A DNA stretch of 64,000 nt from positions 47,167,355 to 47,231,354 of the forward strand of contig NC_016131.3 in the NCBI RefSeq assembly GCF_000005505.3, read 5' to 3'. Of the stretch, positions 1 through 12,193 are shown one piece after another. This DNA comes from Brachypodium distachyon. Its lineage: Eukaryota; Streptophyta; Magnoliopsida; Poales; Poaceae. A program made the position numbers and the translations under genes. The notes below the pieces were generated by a model. That model saw nothing but the letters and a program-made list of their open reading frames with translations, was not told the DNA's origin and did not search any database. The first letter of the stretch is position 1. Each line of letters opens with the position of its first letter.

Positions 1-2035
1 TTCTTGCCTTGGAGTTCACGAAGCTGCTGGGGTTGCCAGATCACGGACCAAGGCTTGCTCAAGCTCTCCTCCGCCACCTGCGTCCCCAACCTCACCTCCA
101 TCTCGCTCTGGGGACTCGCCAGGATCACCGACAAGGGCGTTGTTCATCTGGTAATATATATGTATGTATATATTGCTAAATTCGATCTAAATTTGCTGAT
201 GATACATTGCCCGAATTATTGTCAAATCGATGGCGTGTTCTCATCCTAGCTGCTGGCTATTGCTGTCATATGCATATAGTGTACAAGGAGGATTTGGATA
301 CTGGATTGCAAAGTCGCATCGCGGGATGTCACCGGCCGTGTGCCATTAAGACGTTGCTTTCAGAATAATTGATTGTACTGTTTCGTGAAAGAGAAGAATA
401 CTAGTAATTCGTTGTGCATGTCAAGGGATTAGACTATGTTAGGAGTTGTATGCTTATTGCAATGATTCATCGGTCTAAGAATCACACTAGTTTTCAGTAT
501 TTTTAATCCATGTAGGAAACTGCACCTGAAAAAGTATCAGGAAATACAAAAGACACCTGATGAAATTATCACACTTGTTCATTGGTCTAAGAATCACACT
601 TGTTCAATTATCTGCCAATAACACCTGATTCCCTGCAGATTTCAAGAGCCCGTTCTTTACAGCACCTGAACATTGGTGGCACATTCATCACAGATGAATC
701 ACTCTATGCAGTTGCAAACAGTTGTGCAAACCTGAAGGTATTTTTTTTTCTCTTATCTGAACTTCAGTGCTTCCTTTGCAACAGCCCTCATGTAGGAAAC
801 TGCACCTGAAACGTATCAGGAAATAAAAGGGGGGCCTAATTAAGCACATTATTTGGTAGTTTGAATTTCTGGATTGAGATATTATGGAAGTATTAGGAAA
901 TAAAAGGGCCTAATAAAGAAATGAAACAGTTGTACATATTATGGAAGTAGGTTAGTTGGACCCATCATGGAATACTAATTGTCTGTATTTAAGCTCAACT
1001 CTCAGGATGGAGAAGGTTCATCATTGCAGTCTTGGGTGTTTTTCCGGCCTAGCGACCCGATTCAAACTTATTTTGTTGTTTGAGGTTAAGGTTGTGAGAA
1101 CAGTACGGTTACTTTCTGGATTTCAGTTAATTTTCAGTAGTTCAGCATGGGAAGTTGATTGGAGTTGCTGTAGGAGCTAGCTACATGTCGATTTCTGAGT
1201 GAGAATTTCATGGGGAAGGTCATGGGTTAAGAACTGTGCTTTTTAAAGAAAGAAGAAGAGAATGAACATCTTAATAATTCTTAGAGATGACCGCCGTAGT
1301 GTCCATACAATATGTTTTCTAGAAAATCGAGTAAAACCTTCTTCAAGGTAATGTAATTAGCACAAAATTTCAAATTATGTAATTGTAGTACAAAAGTTTA
1401 AAGGGGTCACACATGTGATTCATCAGCTTATCTATTGGGTACAATTGTTGTGTCCTAATGTGGACTTTTGCGATATAGTTTGTACATTATATGTGGAGTT
1501 TCGTGAAATTAATTCCGATTCAACTATACCAAGAGTACAACAATCTGCATCCTTATATATTTCTTGTGTACTTGGTGTATTTATTGGACATTTAGACTCC
1601 AGGTACGAGAGAAATATGCCAGAAAAGGCCAAGTTTTCCTAACGCAATGTCGTCATGAACGTAGAAATTTTTACACGGTTGCCACCGCACTGGCTACATG
1701 TTTAGGTTTAGATCAATTCAAGCACTAAGAAGAAAGAAAATGAATATGCATATACATGATTGGCTGGTTGCAAATTTGAAAGGGGGCTTCTGTGCTGCCT
1801 TAATTTTGGTTGTTGTGGTGTGTACGTGCAGAGCATCATCGTGTGGAGCTGCCGGCACGTGACGGAGGCCGGGCTGGTGGCGGTGGTTCGCCGGTGCCCG
1901 GAGCTGGAGTGCATAAACGTGGGCGGAATGCGGGTGTCGCCAGAGAGCTTCGCCGGCCTGGTCTCCATCAGCCCCTCCCTTCGGATCAGGTCCATCCCGC
2001 AGATCCTCAACGCCGACGTGCTGCAGGTCTCCTGA
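1..2035 (+). CDS. F-box/LRR (RNI-like) protein, 3' end only
   Basis: Three exons are visible: 1-150, 639-737 and 1832-2035. All joins are phase 0 with GT-AG borders, and a TGA stop lies at 2033-2035. The 150 visible residues are cysteine-containing leucine-rich repeats: ITDQGLLKL, ITDKGVVHL, LQHLNIGGTFITDESL, then a VWSCRHVTEAGL repeat. The expected role, from family knowledge, is substrate binding by an SCF ubiquitin-ligase subunit; the pattern resembles the small Arabidopsis At5g67140 type, recalled from memory. The F-box and the start lie upstream of the window. The introns share duplicated segments (listed separately). Confidence in the LRR identity is high; the F-box assignment is inferred because that domain is not visible. 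Confidence 0.75.
511..830 (+). repeat. Duplicated segments flanking exon 2 of the F-box gene
   Basis: The stretch starting 'tgtaggaaactgcacctg' occurs near 511 and again near 791, each followed by a similar 'gtatcaggaaata' run. A second motif, 'tctaagaatcacact', occurs near 474 and 586. These are short imperfect direct repeats in the introns on both sides of the exon, apparently local duplications. Confidence 0.6.
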
Positions 2036-3743
2036 CTGATGGAACAACCCATGCTACTCTTCTGTTCTTGATTGCCTGATTGGGCACAATCCTCTCTGGA
2101 GACATATACGGGATTGTGTGTTGTGCATATGTTCTTGATTCTTATTGTGTTGTGCATATGTTGGCTTGTATACATGTTACAAAGAATAACAGGCGTAAAG
2201 ATAGACATATATACTCTGCAAAATGAACCGGACTGTCCAAGAAGCTGGATGTTGTACAGTTACATAATTGCATAAAGTGCTATCAATTTTTTTTTCAATT
2301 AGTTGTGAGATTATATTGCCAACATAATTCCCCGACTGTGACTGGGAAAGGGACCTCAAATTTTTGTTTTTGGTATTTTGTTTCTCTTTTATTCATTCGG
2401 TGTCCCTTATTCATTATACTGGAGTGGATTCTAAAAAGTTTCATTTAGCAGACCGGCCCTCTGTTTGTTCTGTGAAGATAAATCTTCGGGATTGAAACGT
2501 GCCGCCAACCATTCGCCAACTTGCGAGACAAGGACACGAACCCGACTTTGGGGCTTGTTTTGCTTTCACACCACATATCATGCGTGTATATTCAAGTGCG
2601 TTGACTATAAGGACCGAGCAAACCGGTTAAGATCACCTGACCAATTCACCCTAACTGTACTAGGGTGAATTTCCCTTACCTATTCCCTCACCTTTTCGTC
2701 CTTTTTTTTCCCAGAGAGGACCATTGATTTATTAATAATAATCATCAAAAGGAGTATAAAAAAATCCTAAAAGTAATAAAATTACAAATAGGTTTTTAGA
2801 CCACCTAGCGACGGCAACAAGCACTAGAACGAGCGAAAGACAAGCCACCGTTCTCGCCCCTCCATCACCAGAGCCAGACAGAGCTTGTCAAAAGAGAGCT
2901 TCTGGTAGCGGATAGTGGGGCAGTCGTCGTGCTAAGACTACAAAGAACCAGCGCACTAGAGCGGCGATCATCGCCAAAGATGAGAACCATAGATCGGAAG
3001 AGGCAAACCCAAACCACACGAACAAACACGAAAGCCACCCGAAGCCCAAAGGATTCGTCGGAAACCCCAAAAACCGGTCGGATCCCAATGGTTTCGCCGA
3101 ACACACAATTCCACGGGCCCTTCGCTGGCGCTAGGCGCACCAACGAAGCAAGGACAGGGCAGGGAGGACCTTATTTTGACTGCAAAATGTCGCCACCACC
3201 TCGCCATCTCGAAGAAGACACAGAAACCCCAAAACAAGAAACAAGATGTCCTTCCGCCAGCTAGTGGCGGAATCGATCCGCCGCGCCTCCAAGGCCAGGA
3301 ACATTGAAGGCGGGACGACCGGCAGCGTCGCCGGCAGAGGGTTTCGAGGCCTTGGCTGCCGAGGTCACCTGGAGATCGCCTAACTACTTCTGTTTCCCTC
3401 GTACCGTTTCGGTATTTCTTGCCTACACATTACGCGTTCACCTTTTCATCTTTCTGCTCGACCGTGAACCTCGTTTCCCCTGAAAAAAAAGGTGGAGAGA
3501 GAAGAAGGAGACGGCATAGTTGTGCGGGTGGAGCCTACACATCAGTGACCCTTTGGAGCTAGCGGGTGGTAGGATGTGCCATCGACTCGTTCATGTGGAA
3601 GAAAGCGGTGAGTTTGCAAAAAACTTGGTTCTTTTTTCTGTTTTTGGTTTAGGGTTCTTCTAGTATGTATTTCTAGAGTTGTTTAATCAAGATTTTGTTG
3701 TTCGTTCTCTCAAACATGTATTTCGTCGGATTTTTAAGCAAAA
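2036..3743. other. Intergenic; dispersed repeat fragment about 2705-3390
   Basis: After the F-box gene there is an AT-rich 3' flank. From about 2705 a block begins with a T-run and 'gaccattgatttattaataat', typical of the tail of a retroelement read backwards, and continues as a GC-richer block to about 3390 with no intact long frame. A 45-codon frame at 3246-3383 starts with MSFRQLVAESIRR but has no supporting context. I read the block as a degraded dispersed retroelement fragment, family unassigned. 3390-3743 holds nothing recognisable. Confidence 0.35.
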
Positions 3744-3872
3744 TACTCCCTCCGTTCAACAAAAGATGTCTCAAGTTTGTCAAAATTTGGATGTATTTAG
3801 ACATGACTTAGTGTATAGATGCATTCAAATTTAGTCAAAGTTGAGACATCCTTTGTTGGACGGATAGAGTAC
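3744..3872. mobile_element. Stowaway-type MITE
   Basis: This roughly 129-bp element starts TA-ctccctccgttcaac and ends with the inverted copy (gttggacggatagag-TA). The arms are complementary around 'gatgtctcaa' / 'ttgagacatc'. The TA target duplication and the ctccctccg terminus are diagnostic of Stowaway (Tc1/mariner-derived) MITEs in grasses. Confidence 0.8.
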
Positions 3873-5066
3873 TTAATTCTTAGTCAACACATTTCATTGG
3901 ATTAAGTCTGAATGCCATCCCCACTCACTCTTGTTCCAGGTGTTGCCGTGCTGCCATTGGATAAAGAGTCAACGGACAAATATGTCGACTTATCTTTAAC
4001 TTAAAAAATAGACGATTTCTCTTTAGCAAAACCATAGAAAAATGCGGGCTGTGACAGCGTGACATACTCCGTCGTAGAAAACCGAGGAAGTACCGTAGGT
4101 CTACAGCAGACTACATTCCCGGTGCCCAAACTTATTCGATGCAGGAGTCCCAGATAAAATCCAACAATGCCCAAATTACAAGCACCTCCGGTCCGTGGCA
4201 CGTGTGTGTGTGTGTGTTTTGTTGACCGTGTGATGTCAGCTGCTAACTGAATTAAACTCTTCAGAACATGAACAGCCCAACAACCGAAGCTACGGAGTAC
4301 AGACGTACTCCTTGAGTGTTGAGAGGAAACTTCAAACCCACTGCACTTGATTTCAGATTTCACACTTCACAGTGGAGCAGTAGTACTAATCATTTGGACC
4401 TGGATCCCCTGACGTAGAGATCTCTGAATCTCTCTCGTAATCATTTTAGGAAGTATTTGTCGTTCGGCCAAGTCAAACTTCCAGACCACACCCATTGCCG
4501 GTCGGTCATCTACTTGTAGAACAAAATGGCAGCAAATATCTGCACTACACAGTACTGGTACACACATATCGCTGTCGACGGACTATTCAAAGAAGCGGCC
4601 ACATCTCTGTCAAGCGGCGGAAATCTTCAGCCAAAAGGAGTAAAAATTCGGAGTTCATCTATTCGCTATCGACGGACTATTCAAAGAAGCGGCCCACATC
4701 TCTGTCAACTTGTAGATTTATTGCGCCAGATATTGCAAGGATTCAGAGTCCCCAAATTTCGACATGTTTGTTGTGCAAGCAAGAGAAGAATTCCGCAGGA
4801 GGATCATCGGCCGGTTCGGTCCATCAATGCCGGCCGCCATTGCCCGATTGGCACAGAAGTTTTTACTGTTCACATTTTAGCAATAAATTAGGAGTACGTA
4901 TTGGAAATGAGAATTTCGAAGAAGATACAAAATTCCAAAATTAGCCGAAACGACGAATAATGAGATACACAGTGGAGCATAAAATTCCAAAATTAATGGT
5001 CCCGATATTCAATGTCTTGTTGGCATCTATTCCGGACAGGGGCGGCGCCGACGGGAAACGCTTTCT
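3873..5066. other. Intergenic, with a short direct duplication (4572-4708)
   Basis: No gene is supported. A unit centred on 'gacggactattcaaagaag' occurs at about 4577 and again at about 4671 (period about 94 bp). A short (gt)n run lies near 4202-4217. Long frames here on both strands have no recognisable domain and overlap one another. Confidence 0.5.
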
Positions 5067-6128
5067 TCACTTGACGCGGCGGCAGAGGGTGATGCCATCG
5101 CCGACGGGGAGCTGGCAGATCTCGACCCGCAGATCAGCGGCCAGGGCCTTATTAAGCTCTAACACGAAGTCGCGGTAGTAGCGGATGTACTTGCGCATGG
5201 GGGCGTCGGCGGGGAGCACGACGGAGCCGTTCCAGAGCGTGTTGTCGTAGCCGAGGAGGCCGCCCACCTTGACGAGCCTCATGAGCCGCTCGTGGTAGTT
5301 GAGGTAGTTGTCCTTGTCGGCGTCGACGAAGACGAAGTCGAAGCTGCCGTGGTTGCGCTCGTCCTCGAGGAGCGCGTCCAGGACGGGCAGCGCCGGGCCT
5401 TCCCGGAAGTCGATCTTGTGCGCTACCCCGGCTTTCTCGATGCAGGGCAGGCCGAGCTCGTAGTTCTCCCTGTTGATGTCCATGGCCAGGATCTGCATTT
5501 CAATTTCAGTTTGGACTGAATTGAGGTTAATTTGGGGGGATTGATTTGATTTGATTGGATTGGATTGGATTGGGGGACTGACGGTGCCGTCGGCGGGGAG
5601 GGCGAGGGCGGTGGCGAGGAGGGAGTAGCCGGTGTAGACGCCGATCTCCATGGTCTTCTTGGCGCCGATGAGCTTGAGCAGCATGTTGAGGAACTGCCCC
5701 TCGTCCGCCGACGTCGTCATCAGGTTCCTGCACGGCGAGGCACGGCGCACAGAGATCAGATCCAGCTGAGGCGAGATGAAACATAGAGAGATCCGATGAC
5801 GGGAAATGGAGACAGAGAGACGGGCAATACCATGGGTGGTTGGCGGTGACCTCGCGGAGCTCCTTCATGCACTCGTGCTCACGCGGGTACACGCTCGTCT
5901 CCAGGATGTACTGCCGACCAAATCAAGCAATCAGCAACCTGGAGTTCGAGATCCAGCGAGCAACAGACGGATAGATTTTTCTCTCGGTACCTGGTAGAGC
6001 GCGTCGCTCTGGAGCAGGCTCTTGTGCCCGACCTCGGAGTGGCGCGTCTTCTGCTCGCCAACGCCGCCGGCGCTATTGGTCGTCTGCTCCTTGGTCGCTG
6101 CCGCTGCGTCGGTCGCCGTGGTGGCCAT
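5067..6128 (-). CDS. CCoAOMT: Caffeoyl-CoA O-methyltransferase
   Basis: Four exons on the minus strand: 6128-5991, 5910-5831, 5727-5583 and 5492-5067, giving 262 residues, the usual length for this class. The enzyme methylates caffeoyl-CoA to feruloyl-CoA with S-adenosylmethionine in the cytosol, supplying G-lignin monomers and wall ferulates. The SAM-binding motif EIGVYTGYS lies at about residues 100-108. The cation-binding set is present: D178 in FVDADKDNY, and D204-N205 in YDNTLWNG. The N-terminal half has the family signature [19 protein letters not shown] across the first intron. The start is the only ATG in frame with the conserved N-terminus and has a TATA box about 110 bp upstream. 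No odd residues were seen, so the gene appears functional. Confidence 0.95.
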
Positions 6129-6235
6129 TGCCGGTGGGGTTTAGTCGCAGGGATGAAGGAGACGGGATTTGCGTTAATAGTCGATTGATTTTTATTGATT
6201 GACTTTGCTGGGAAGAGAGTGGACGCTCGGCGGGG

Positions 6236-6242
6236 TTATATA
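6236..6242 (-). promoter_or_regulatory. TATA box of the CCoAOMT gene
   Basis: TATATAA is read on the minus strand 108-114 bp upstream of the start codon, in otherwise GC-rich DNA. The distance fits a short 5' leader of roughly 75-80 bases. Confidence 0.6.
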
Positions 6243-6604
6243 GCGCCCGCGCCCGCGGCCGTGCGCGCGGGGTCGGCGGAAAGGCGGGTGCACACTGCAC
6301 AGAGGAAGGGAAGAGGGAGGGAGGTGTGGGGCCGGGGTGTCGGTGACCCGATGGAGGTAGCGGCTTATTGGGTTGGCGGGTAAGCAGAAGCTAACGAGTA
6401 GTGGAAGAGCGGTGGGTGATGAGTGGTGCACGGCGCGTGGCAGCGGTAACCGGTGCGTGGACCGACGACGAAATGGGACGAGGGGTTGGTTGGAAAGGGA
6501 CGGTTCATCGAGCTAAGGGTCCTCTACTTTTTTTTTTTTTAGAATTTCGAGGGTTCTCTACTCTACTACCCCTCTAACTTTTTTTTAAACGATTCTTTTC
6601 AGCC

Positions 6605-7060
6605 GGATGAGAGCAAGGTAATATGGAGCATTAATAGTCAGCTGCAGGCTATAAGCCTTTTAGGGAGCCTTCAATGAGAGATACTTAGCATCTCTTTCTT
6701 ACTCTTTGACACAGGTGAAGCAAAAACATAAAATAATGGTAAGCTGCAGAAGTAACAATATTGGTTCTAGGACCAAGAAAGAGAAAAACTAGTTTAATGA
6801 AGATAAGAGTATGTCATGTGGGTTCAAACTGAAAAGGTTGCTTTGTTAAATAATTGACTGAAGAGAGAGAAAACAAGTAAGAGGAGAAGAGGAAGGCTAA
6901 GCACCGGTTCATACGTTTTGCTGTTGAAGATGTCCTTATAGCCATCTAATAGGTAGCATGTATAATAGTCAGTTATAAGATGTTTTATCTTATTAAATTT
7001 AGGCCCACATTACATTCTCACAAATTGCTTAGGAGCTCGTGCTGCAGCTGGCTGTTAGCT
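6605..7060. mobile_element. MITE-like element with internal insertion
   Basis: The left end reads 'taatagtcagctgcagg' and the right end, inverted, 'taacagccagctgcagc', giving matched subterminal inverted repeats about 440 bp apart. Inside, a segment near 6660-6945 ends in 'ttgaagatgtcctta' and carries 'catgtgggttc', both also present in the neighbouring element at 7062-7297. This suggests that a related MITE is nested here. No coding sequence is present. Confidence 0.5.
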
Positions 7061-7061
7061 T

Positions 7062-7297
7062 AGGTCATCTTCAACGAAGGGTACCACACAGGTACCAAGA
7101 AGGTAGTAGCCAATGGGAAAGAAAGATGAATACCATAACTAAGTAGTGGTTTTTTGAAAAAGTAACAGGTACTACACGAATACCAAGACAGAAAAAAATG
7201 ACATGTGGGTCCATCAAGATAAAAAAATGAGTAAAAACAAACATATTAAAAAAAAGAAAAAATTTAGTATCAACCACCATTGAAGATGTCCTTGCAA
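7062..7297. mobile_element. MITE with 'aggacatcttcaa' inverted ends
   Basis: The left terminus is 'aggtcatcttcaacg' and the right terminus, inverted, 'aggacatcttcaatg', about 235 bp apart. The interior is AT-rich and non-coding. Confidence 0.6.
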
Positions 7298-8270
7298 CCC
7301 ATTTCTACTTCTCACTCGTCCAACTAAACACAAATATGATATTCACAAATATGATATTTAAATTCCTAGCCGCCGTCCGATCGGTCGGAGCGCCCGCTCG
7401 ATCGGAGCGTCCCGTGCTGCCGCGCGCCGCGTGTACGAGACGGGCAGTCTTTTCGTTTTGGTTTAGTTGGGTAGACCGGGTGCTAGCACGCACAAAAGCT
7501 ACATGCATGGACAGTCTGCCATCTAGCCTAGCAGTATACGAGCGGATCATGAGGAATCCTGCTCTAACCGGGTTTTAGACTTTTAGTTCGCTCAGATTTG
7601 TGACGGACCTTCTGTACACACTTGTTGTCAATATGTGAACCTTAGGTGTTTCACATACATCTACAACATATCAGGTGTCTGCACTAGGTGTCACGTATAT
7701 ACGGAGCGCCCTAGGCGTTTAGCCAGGCGTCAAGATAGAAAAATCGGTCGCCTCCAGCTGCGTTTGTGTCGTCCGATCATCCCACGCAAATCCTCTTTAC
7801 TGATGGATGCCTCTCTCTCGTAACACCGATGTCGGCCCCTCACACCACCGCCGCCTCCCTCTCGTAGCACTGCCACCGACCCCTCGAAGCACCTCCGCCT
7901 CCTACTTGCAACAGCAGCATCGGCGGCTTTGCCTCGCAGCACTCCTGCATCCTCCTTGCAGCACCGGTGACCTGACACCGTCCTCTGGCCTTGCCGCACT
8001 GCCACCTGACAATGGCATCACCGCCGCTCTGGCCTCGTAGCACCGACGGTCACCACTCGCATCATCTCCGCCTATTGCTCACAGCACCGTTGCGTTCTCC
8101 TTGTAGCACTGCAGCCTGGCCTGGCAGCACCGACATCCACTGCTTGCAGCGTCAAGCACCCCATTTGCAGCACCGCCGCACACTGGTCACAACATCCTCG
8201 CACACAGTTCGCAGCATCACCGGCGACAGATGAGCCATGTTGCGACAATGTTGCATATTTAAAGATTTAA
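7298..8270. other. Intergenic; GC-rich low-complexity tract 7805-8235
   Basis: From about 7805 there is a degenerate array of 'gcagcaccg' / 'gtagcactgc' units with C-rich spacers. It yields overlapping Pro/Ala/Arg-rich frames on both strands, none with a domain. This type of degenerate tract is common in grass transposon interiors; I do not call a gene. 7298-7804 shows nothing recognisable. Confidence 0.4.
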
Positions 8271-9850
8271 GAGTAAAATGCACCGGTGGTCTATTAACTT
8301 GGCACGCTTGTGTAAATTAGTCATCGTACTTGCAAACGGCTAAATTCAGGTGTTACAAGTTGGCAGGATTGAGCACTCGAGGTCAAAAATACGAATTTGT
8401 AGTTTCAAGTGCTGACGTGTCTTGCCAACATGGACTAAATGGGTTTGGCTGGCCATAATTTTTTGCAAAACCCCCCTCACTTGTTTGCTAGCCTTTGGGA
8501 AGATTGTCGTTGACGCCGCCGGCGACTAGAGCTCCAGCATGACGACTGCAAAATTAAGGCCGACCAACCAAATTAACTTTCCAAGATGGATGCAATGCAA
8601 ATGATGAGCTGAGGCTGAGCTTACAGTCGGGATCTGTGGGGATCCCGTGGGCCTTCTGCCGAACTGCGTCGGAGACATGGGGCGCGGCGGTGGGGAAAAC
8701 GCGGGCAAAGGGAACAAATGCGACGGCGGCGTCCCGACTAAAGTTGACCTTGCTGCTCGACAACGACGAAGACGACGGCGAGCAGCTACCGGCTTTGATG
8801 GTCTCCGCTTACGTCGCCATTGCCGCTGCTCTTGAAGCTCACCACCCTCTGCAGTGAATCCGGTCAATCCACAGAGAAATAAGCTACTACTAACTGGGAT
8901 TAATTCCATTGACACCTACCATGGAGTTCCTCCGCCACCATCGGCCTCCACCTCTTGTGGAGTCCGCCGCACTCAATGCCACCTCTGGTCTCCATGCAGG
9001 GAGTCTGCCAACCCGAACTTTGGATACTATCGTCTTTGCCGGCACAAGCCACCGCTGCAGCTCCTGGTCAAGACAACACCACATAGGCATTTCCTCGAAC
9101 ACGTCCTGTGCAACCTGCATAACTCCTCAACCATGACCTCTGCGCGTGGCTCTACTCAACACCAGCAACACAACAAGTCACCGACACCACACGCTGCAAC
9201 AAAGCCACGTCTGGTCTCGCACCTGCAAGCTCGACCCCCGCGCACGCTTGCTGCTCTAGCCGCGTTTTCCTGCGCCTAGCGCACGCGGGCAACCATTTAT
9301 ACGCCCTCGAGGAACCAGCCGAGCTCGCATGCAATGGCATATTCTCCTTGCCAAACCACCACATGGCCGAGACATGCCCGCCGTGTACACGCCACGCCAT
9401 GTGTACCTCCACCTTGAGTTCTCGACCTCCACCGGCACGTCCCGAGGTGGCGGCGCGGGCTAGGCGCAGGAAGCTGACCTCGAATCCGATGGAGACCTTG
9501 GCGACTTCGACGCCGTCAGACACCGCGAACGCGCGCCGGAATCCCTCCATGTCCATGAAGGCGGCTGAGCTACTCCTGGCGTGCCATATGCATCATCAAG
9601 CAACATATGTTTTTTTTTTCGGCATGAGATCAGGATAAGAAGGAGGGGCTATTTGCAAACTTTTATTGCCGGCCAGACCCATTTAGTCCACGTCAGCGAG
9701 CCACGTCAGCGCCCGAAACTACGGGTTCGTATTTTGGACGTCGGGTGCTCAATTATGTCAAGTTGTAACACTCGAATTTAACCGTTTGCAAGTGTGATGA
9801 CTAATTTGCACAAGCGCACCAAGTTAATAGACTGCCACTGCATTTTACTC
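8271..9850. mobile_element. Non-autonomous Mutator-like element with ~160-bp TIRs (family B, copy 1)
   Basis: The left end (gagtaaaatgcaccgg) and the right end are inverted copies of each other for about 160 bp. Landmarks such as 'aaacggctaaattca' near 8335 recur inverted as 'gaatttaaccgtttgc' near 9773. The total length is 1580 bp. The interior is GC-rich with overlapping frames and no transposase, as expected for a gene-fragment-carrying MULE derivative, but I cannot name a captured gene. The flanks (aagatttaa / tttaagaaa) do not form a clean 9-bp duplication. The same terminus recurs at 45951-46751, where a 9-bp duplication supports Mutator affiliation. Confidence 0.75.
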
Positions 9851-12193
9851 TTTAAGAAAACAAATATTGCAAACAGTGTGATAAGGGGTGGCCCGATCTT
9901 CTCAGAGAGCAACGAGAATAACTTGTATGATTCTACAAATCTTCCGGCTGTTCACCCGTCGCCGCACAACGAACTTGCAACCCAATGGAAATTCGCAACA
10001 CCACACACTTGCGCAGTAGTCCGCCGACCACAAGCGGTTTCGCAATCTTACAATTCCCAGCGGAACGACAGATTATGCTCGAACTTTCGGTAGATAAAAC
10101 ACCCTATCGAAACGAATATGGTGTAGGTAAAATTCCTGATCGAAACAAAGAGGAATTATATATTTTCAGATGAATGCTTGGAGTAATTCAACAAAAGATT
10201 CTGAATAAGTTAAAACGTGGTCTCTCCTAAACCTAGGCGTACCCTTTGTTTATATAAACGAGGAGTAGCCAAAACTCAATACAAACTCCGACTCAAACTC
10301 AAACTAGAATTCGACTCAGACTCAAACATGGACTCGCAGATCCGGACGCTCCTTAGACTTGTCGGACTCGTCGTAGGCTGTCTTAATGCGCCTCATATTC
10401 GTACATGACTTGTGGTGCATCCTGAACATATCATCCTTCTCGTTGGCTACCCTTGCACACAAAACGGTCAAGGCGAAGTCTTCCGGTACGTGCTTGGTCA
10501 GCACCAGCAGCAGCACAGCTGTGTCACAGTTGATGCTTTCACTGAAGCTATAGCGAAACATCCGCGAACCTCTTCAGCGTTGACTGCCGTGCTCGACGGG
10601 TTGGGGTGCAGTGCTCAGGAGCATGTCCATACGAGCAGTACAACCTAGCAGTGTACCTAGCGACGTGTCCGGTTGCTTAAAAAAGACAGTCCATTTCAAA
10701 CCCTGGCCTCGTAAACAAAGTCTGCATGGAACCTTGACCTTAACCTTTTAATCCCTGAATTTCATTTTTACTGATCCTAATTGATTAAGGCCCTTAATCT
10801 CAGAAAAATCCGTGTATGTGGACTGGTTGGTTCTGGGATTGATGAGTAAGCTTACAAATACTTGTTATTTGCGTCTATGTTGCTCATAGCCTTATCGAGT
10901 TTGTCAATTTTAAAGAGCTCGACATGTTCTCGACTTACATGTGAAGATAATTTCTACGATTTTTCTATTTCTTAGACGACTGAAATAACTATTTCTTGAG
11001 TCGGTGATAACAACCTTTTGATTCAATCATTAAGATTCGTGTAACATTAATGTAGATTTGATGGGTAAGAAAACCTTCATTGGATGGCTATGATTGCTGA
11101 CTGAGAAATAACTATTTTTTAGACGACTGAGAAATAGGCACTCCCTAATTTCTAACCATTTGGTCAGTGTACAATGTGATGGAGATCTCTTATCATCACC
11201 AAATCACCATGTTGTGCAGATCGAAGATCTCTGATGACCCCACACACTAGTCATGCCATAGCTCAGCAACGTGATCAACCATGACCGCTTAATTATAAGA
11301 CAATCTTGACAGCACATCAACGAAACCAATCCACCAGACACGTTTTCTGGGAATAAATGCCTTAATAAATCAGAATTGGTAAGTTCAGGGTTCAAATCCA
11401 AGAATTAGAAGTTTACGGTCCAATTCAGACTTTGCCTATGAGATCTAGGTTTAAAGTAGAAACCCTGACTGTGATCATCCTTTTCCTAGTGTGCCAAACA
11501 GATTTAAGGTCATAATTGGTCAAGACTAACAAGAGATTAAGGTCCCGATTTCAAGGATTAAAAAGTTAGGGTTCATCTCATGCTTCGTCTAAGAGTACAT
11601 CAAGAAATGCAAGACTACTCACATAGTCAGATGCGCATGCTTAAACCTAAAGTTGGCGGACCTACAATGTGAGATCACTTGATTACTTGAACGGTTAGAT
11701 CAAGAATCTTCGTACAGGAACCATCGTAGACTTAGGGATAACAATTTCTTGGTTAATATGACACGATGATGAGTGCCGCAATCCTCAGATTTAATGGAAC
11801 AGATTGTTTCAGATTAGGCTCGATGATGCTTCATAAAGATCTATACCTCGACTGCCTTCAACCCGCTATCGTCCAGTCCCAGTCCAAGCTACAGCTAGCG
11901 GGAGAGGTCATGCTGCTATAGCCTATAGCAACAGAAGCCACGTGAACACGGCCCCTACAAAGACTCTTGACCCTTTTTTTTTTCTAGAACACCCAAGTAG
12001 GTGTATGATATAAGGACTCTTGACTTTGACTGATGCAAATGGAGACGAAGAAGCGGACCGACAAGAGTCACGGCAATACATGTGCTACAAATTATTGTAG
12101 CGCACTATAGCAACATAATTGATGGCGCTTGTGGGATCCGCCTATAGCATATATACACTGGTTTCTCTTACCCAGAACCAGATCATTGTTGCA
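9851..12193. other. Intergenic, no gene recognised; LTR-like composition near 9878-10660
   Basis: A TATA-like 'gtttatataaa' near 10247 followed by a (actc/aactc)n-rich run resembles the U3/R part of an LTR, but I found neither matching ends nor a target duplication. From 10660 to 12118 the DNA is AT-rich with no coding signal. 12119-12193 is upstream of my chosen start for the receptor kinase. Confidence 0.3.

Noticed and set aside
1708..2208. 166-codon minus-strand frame over the last F-box exon
   Set aside because: It is the antisense shadow of the LRR exon.
7805..8235. Possible short genes or minisatellite-coded protein
   Set aside because: A degenerate 'gcagcaccg' array gives open frames on both strands with no conserved domain.
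9878..10660. Solo LTR
   Set aside because: A TATA-like box and simple repeats resemble an LTR, but no TG...CA ends with a 5-bp duplication could be matched.
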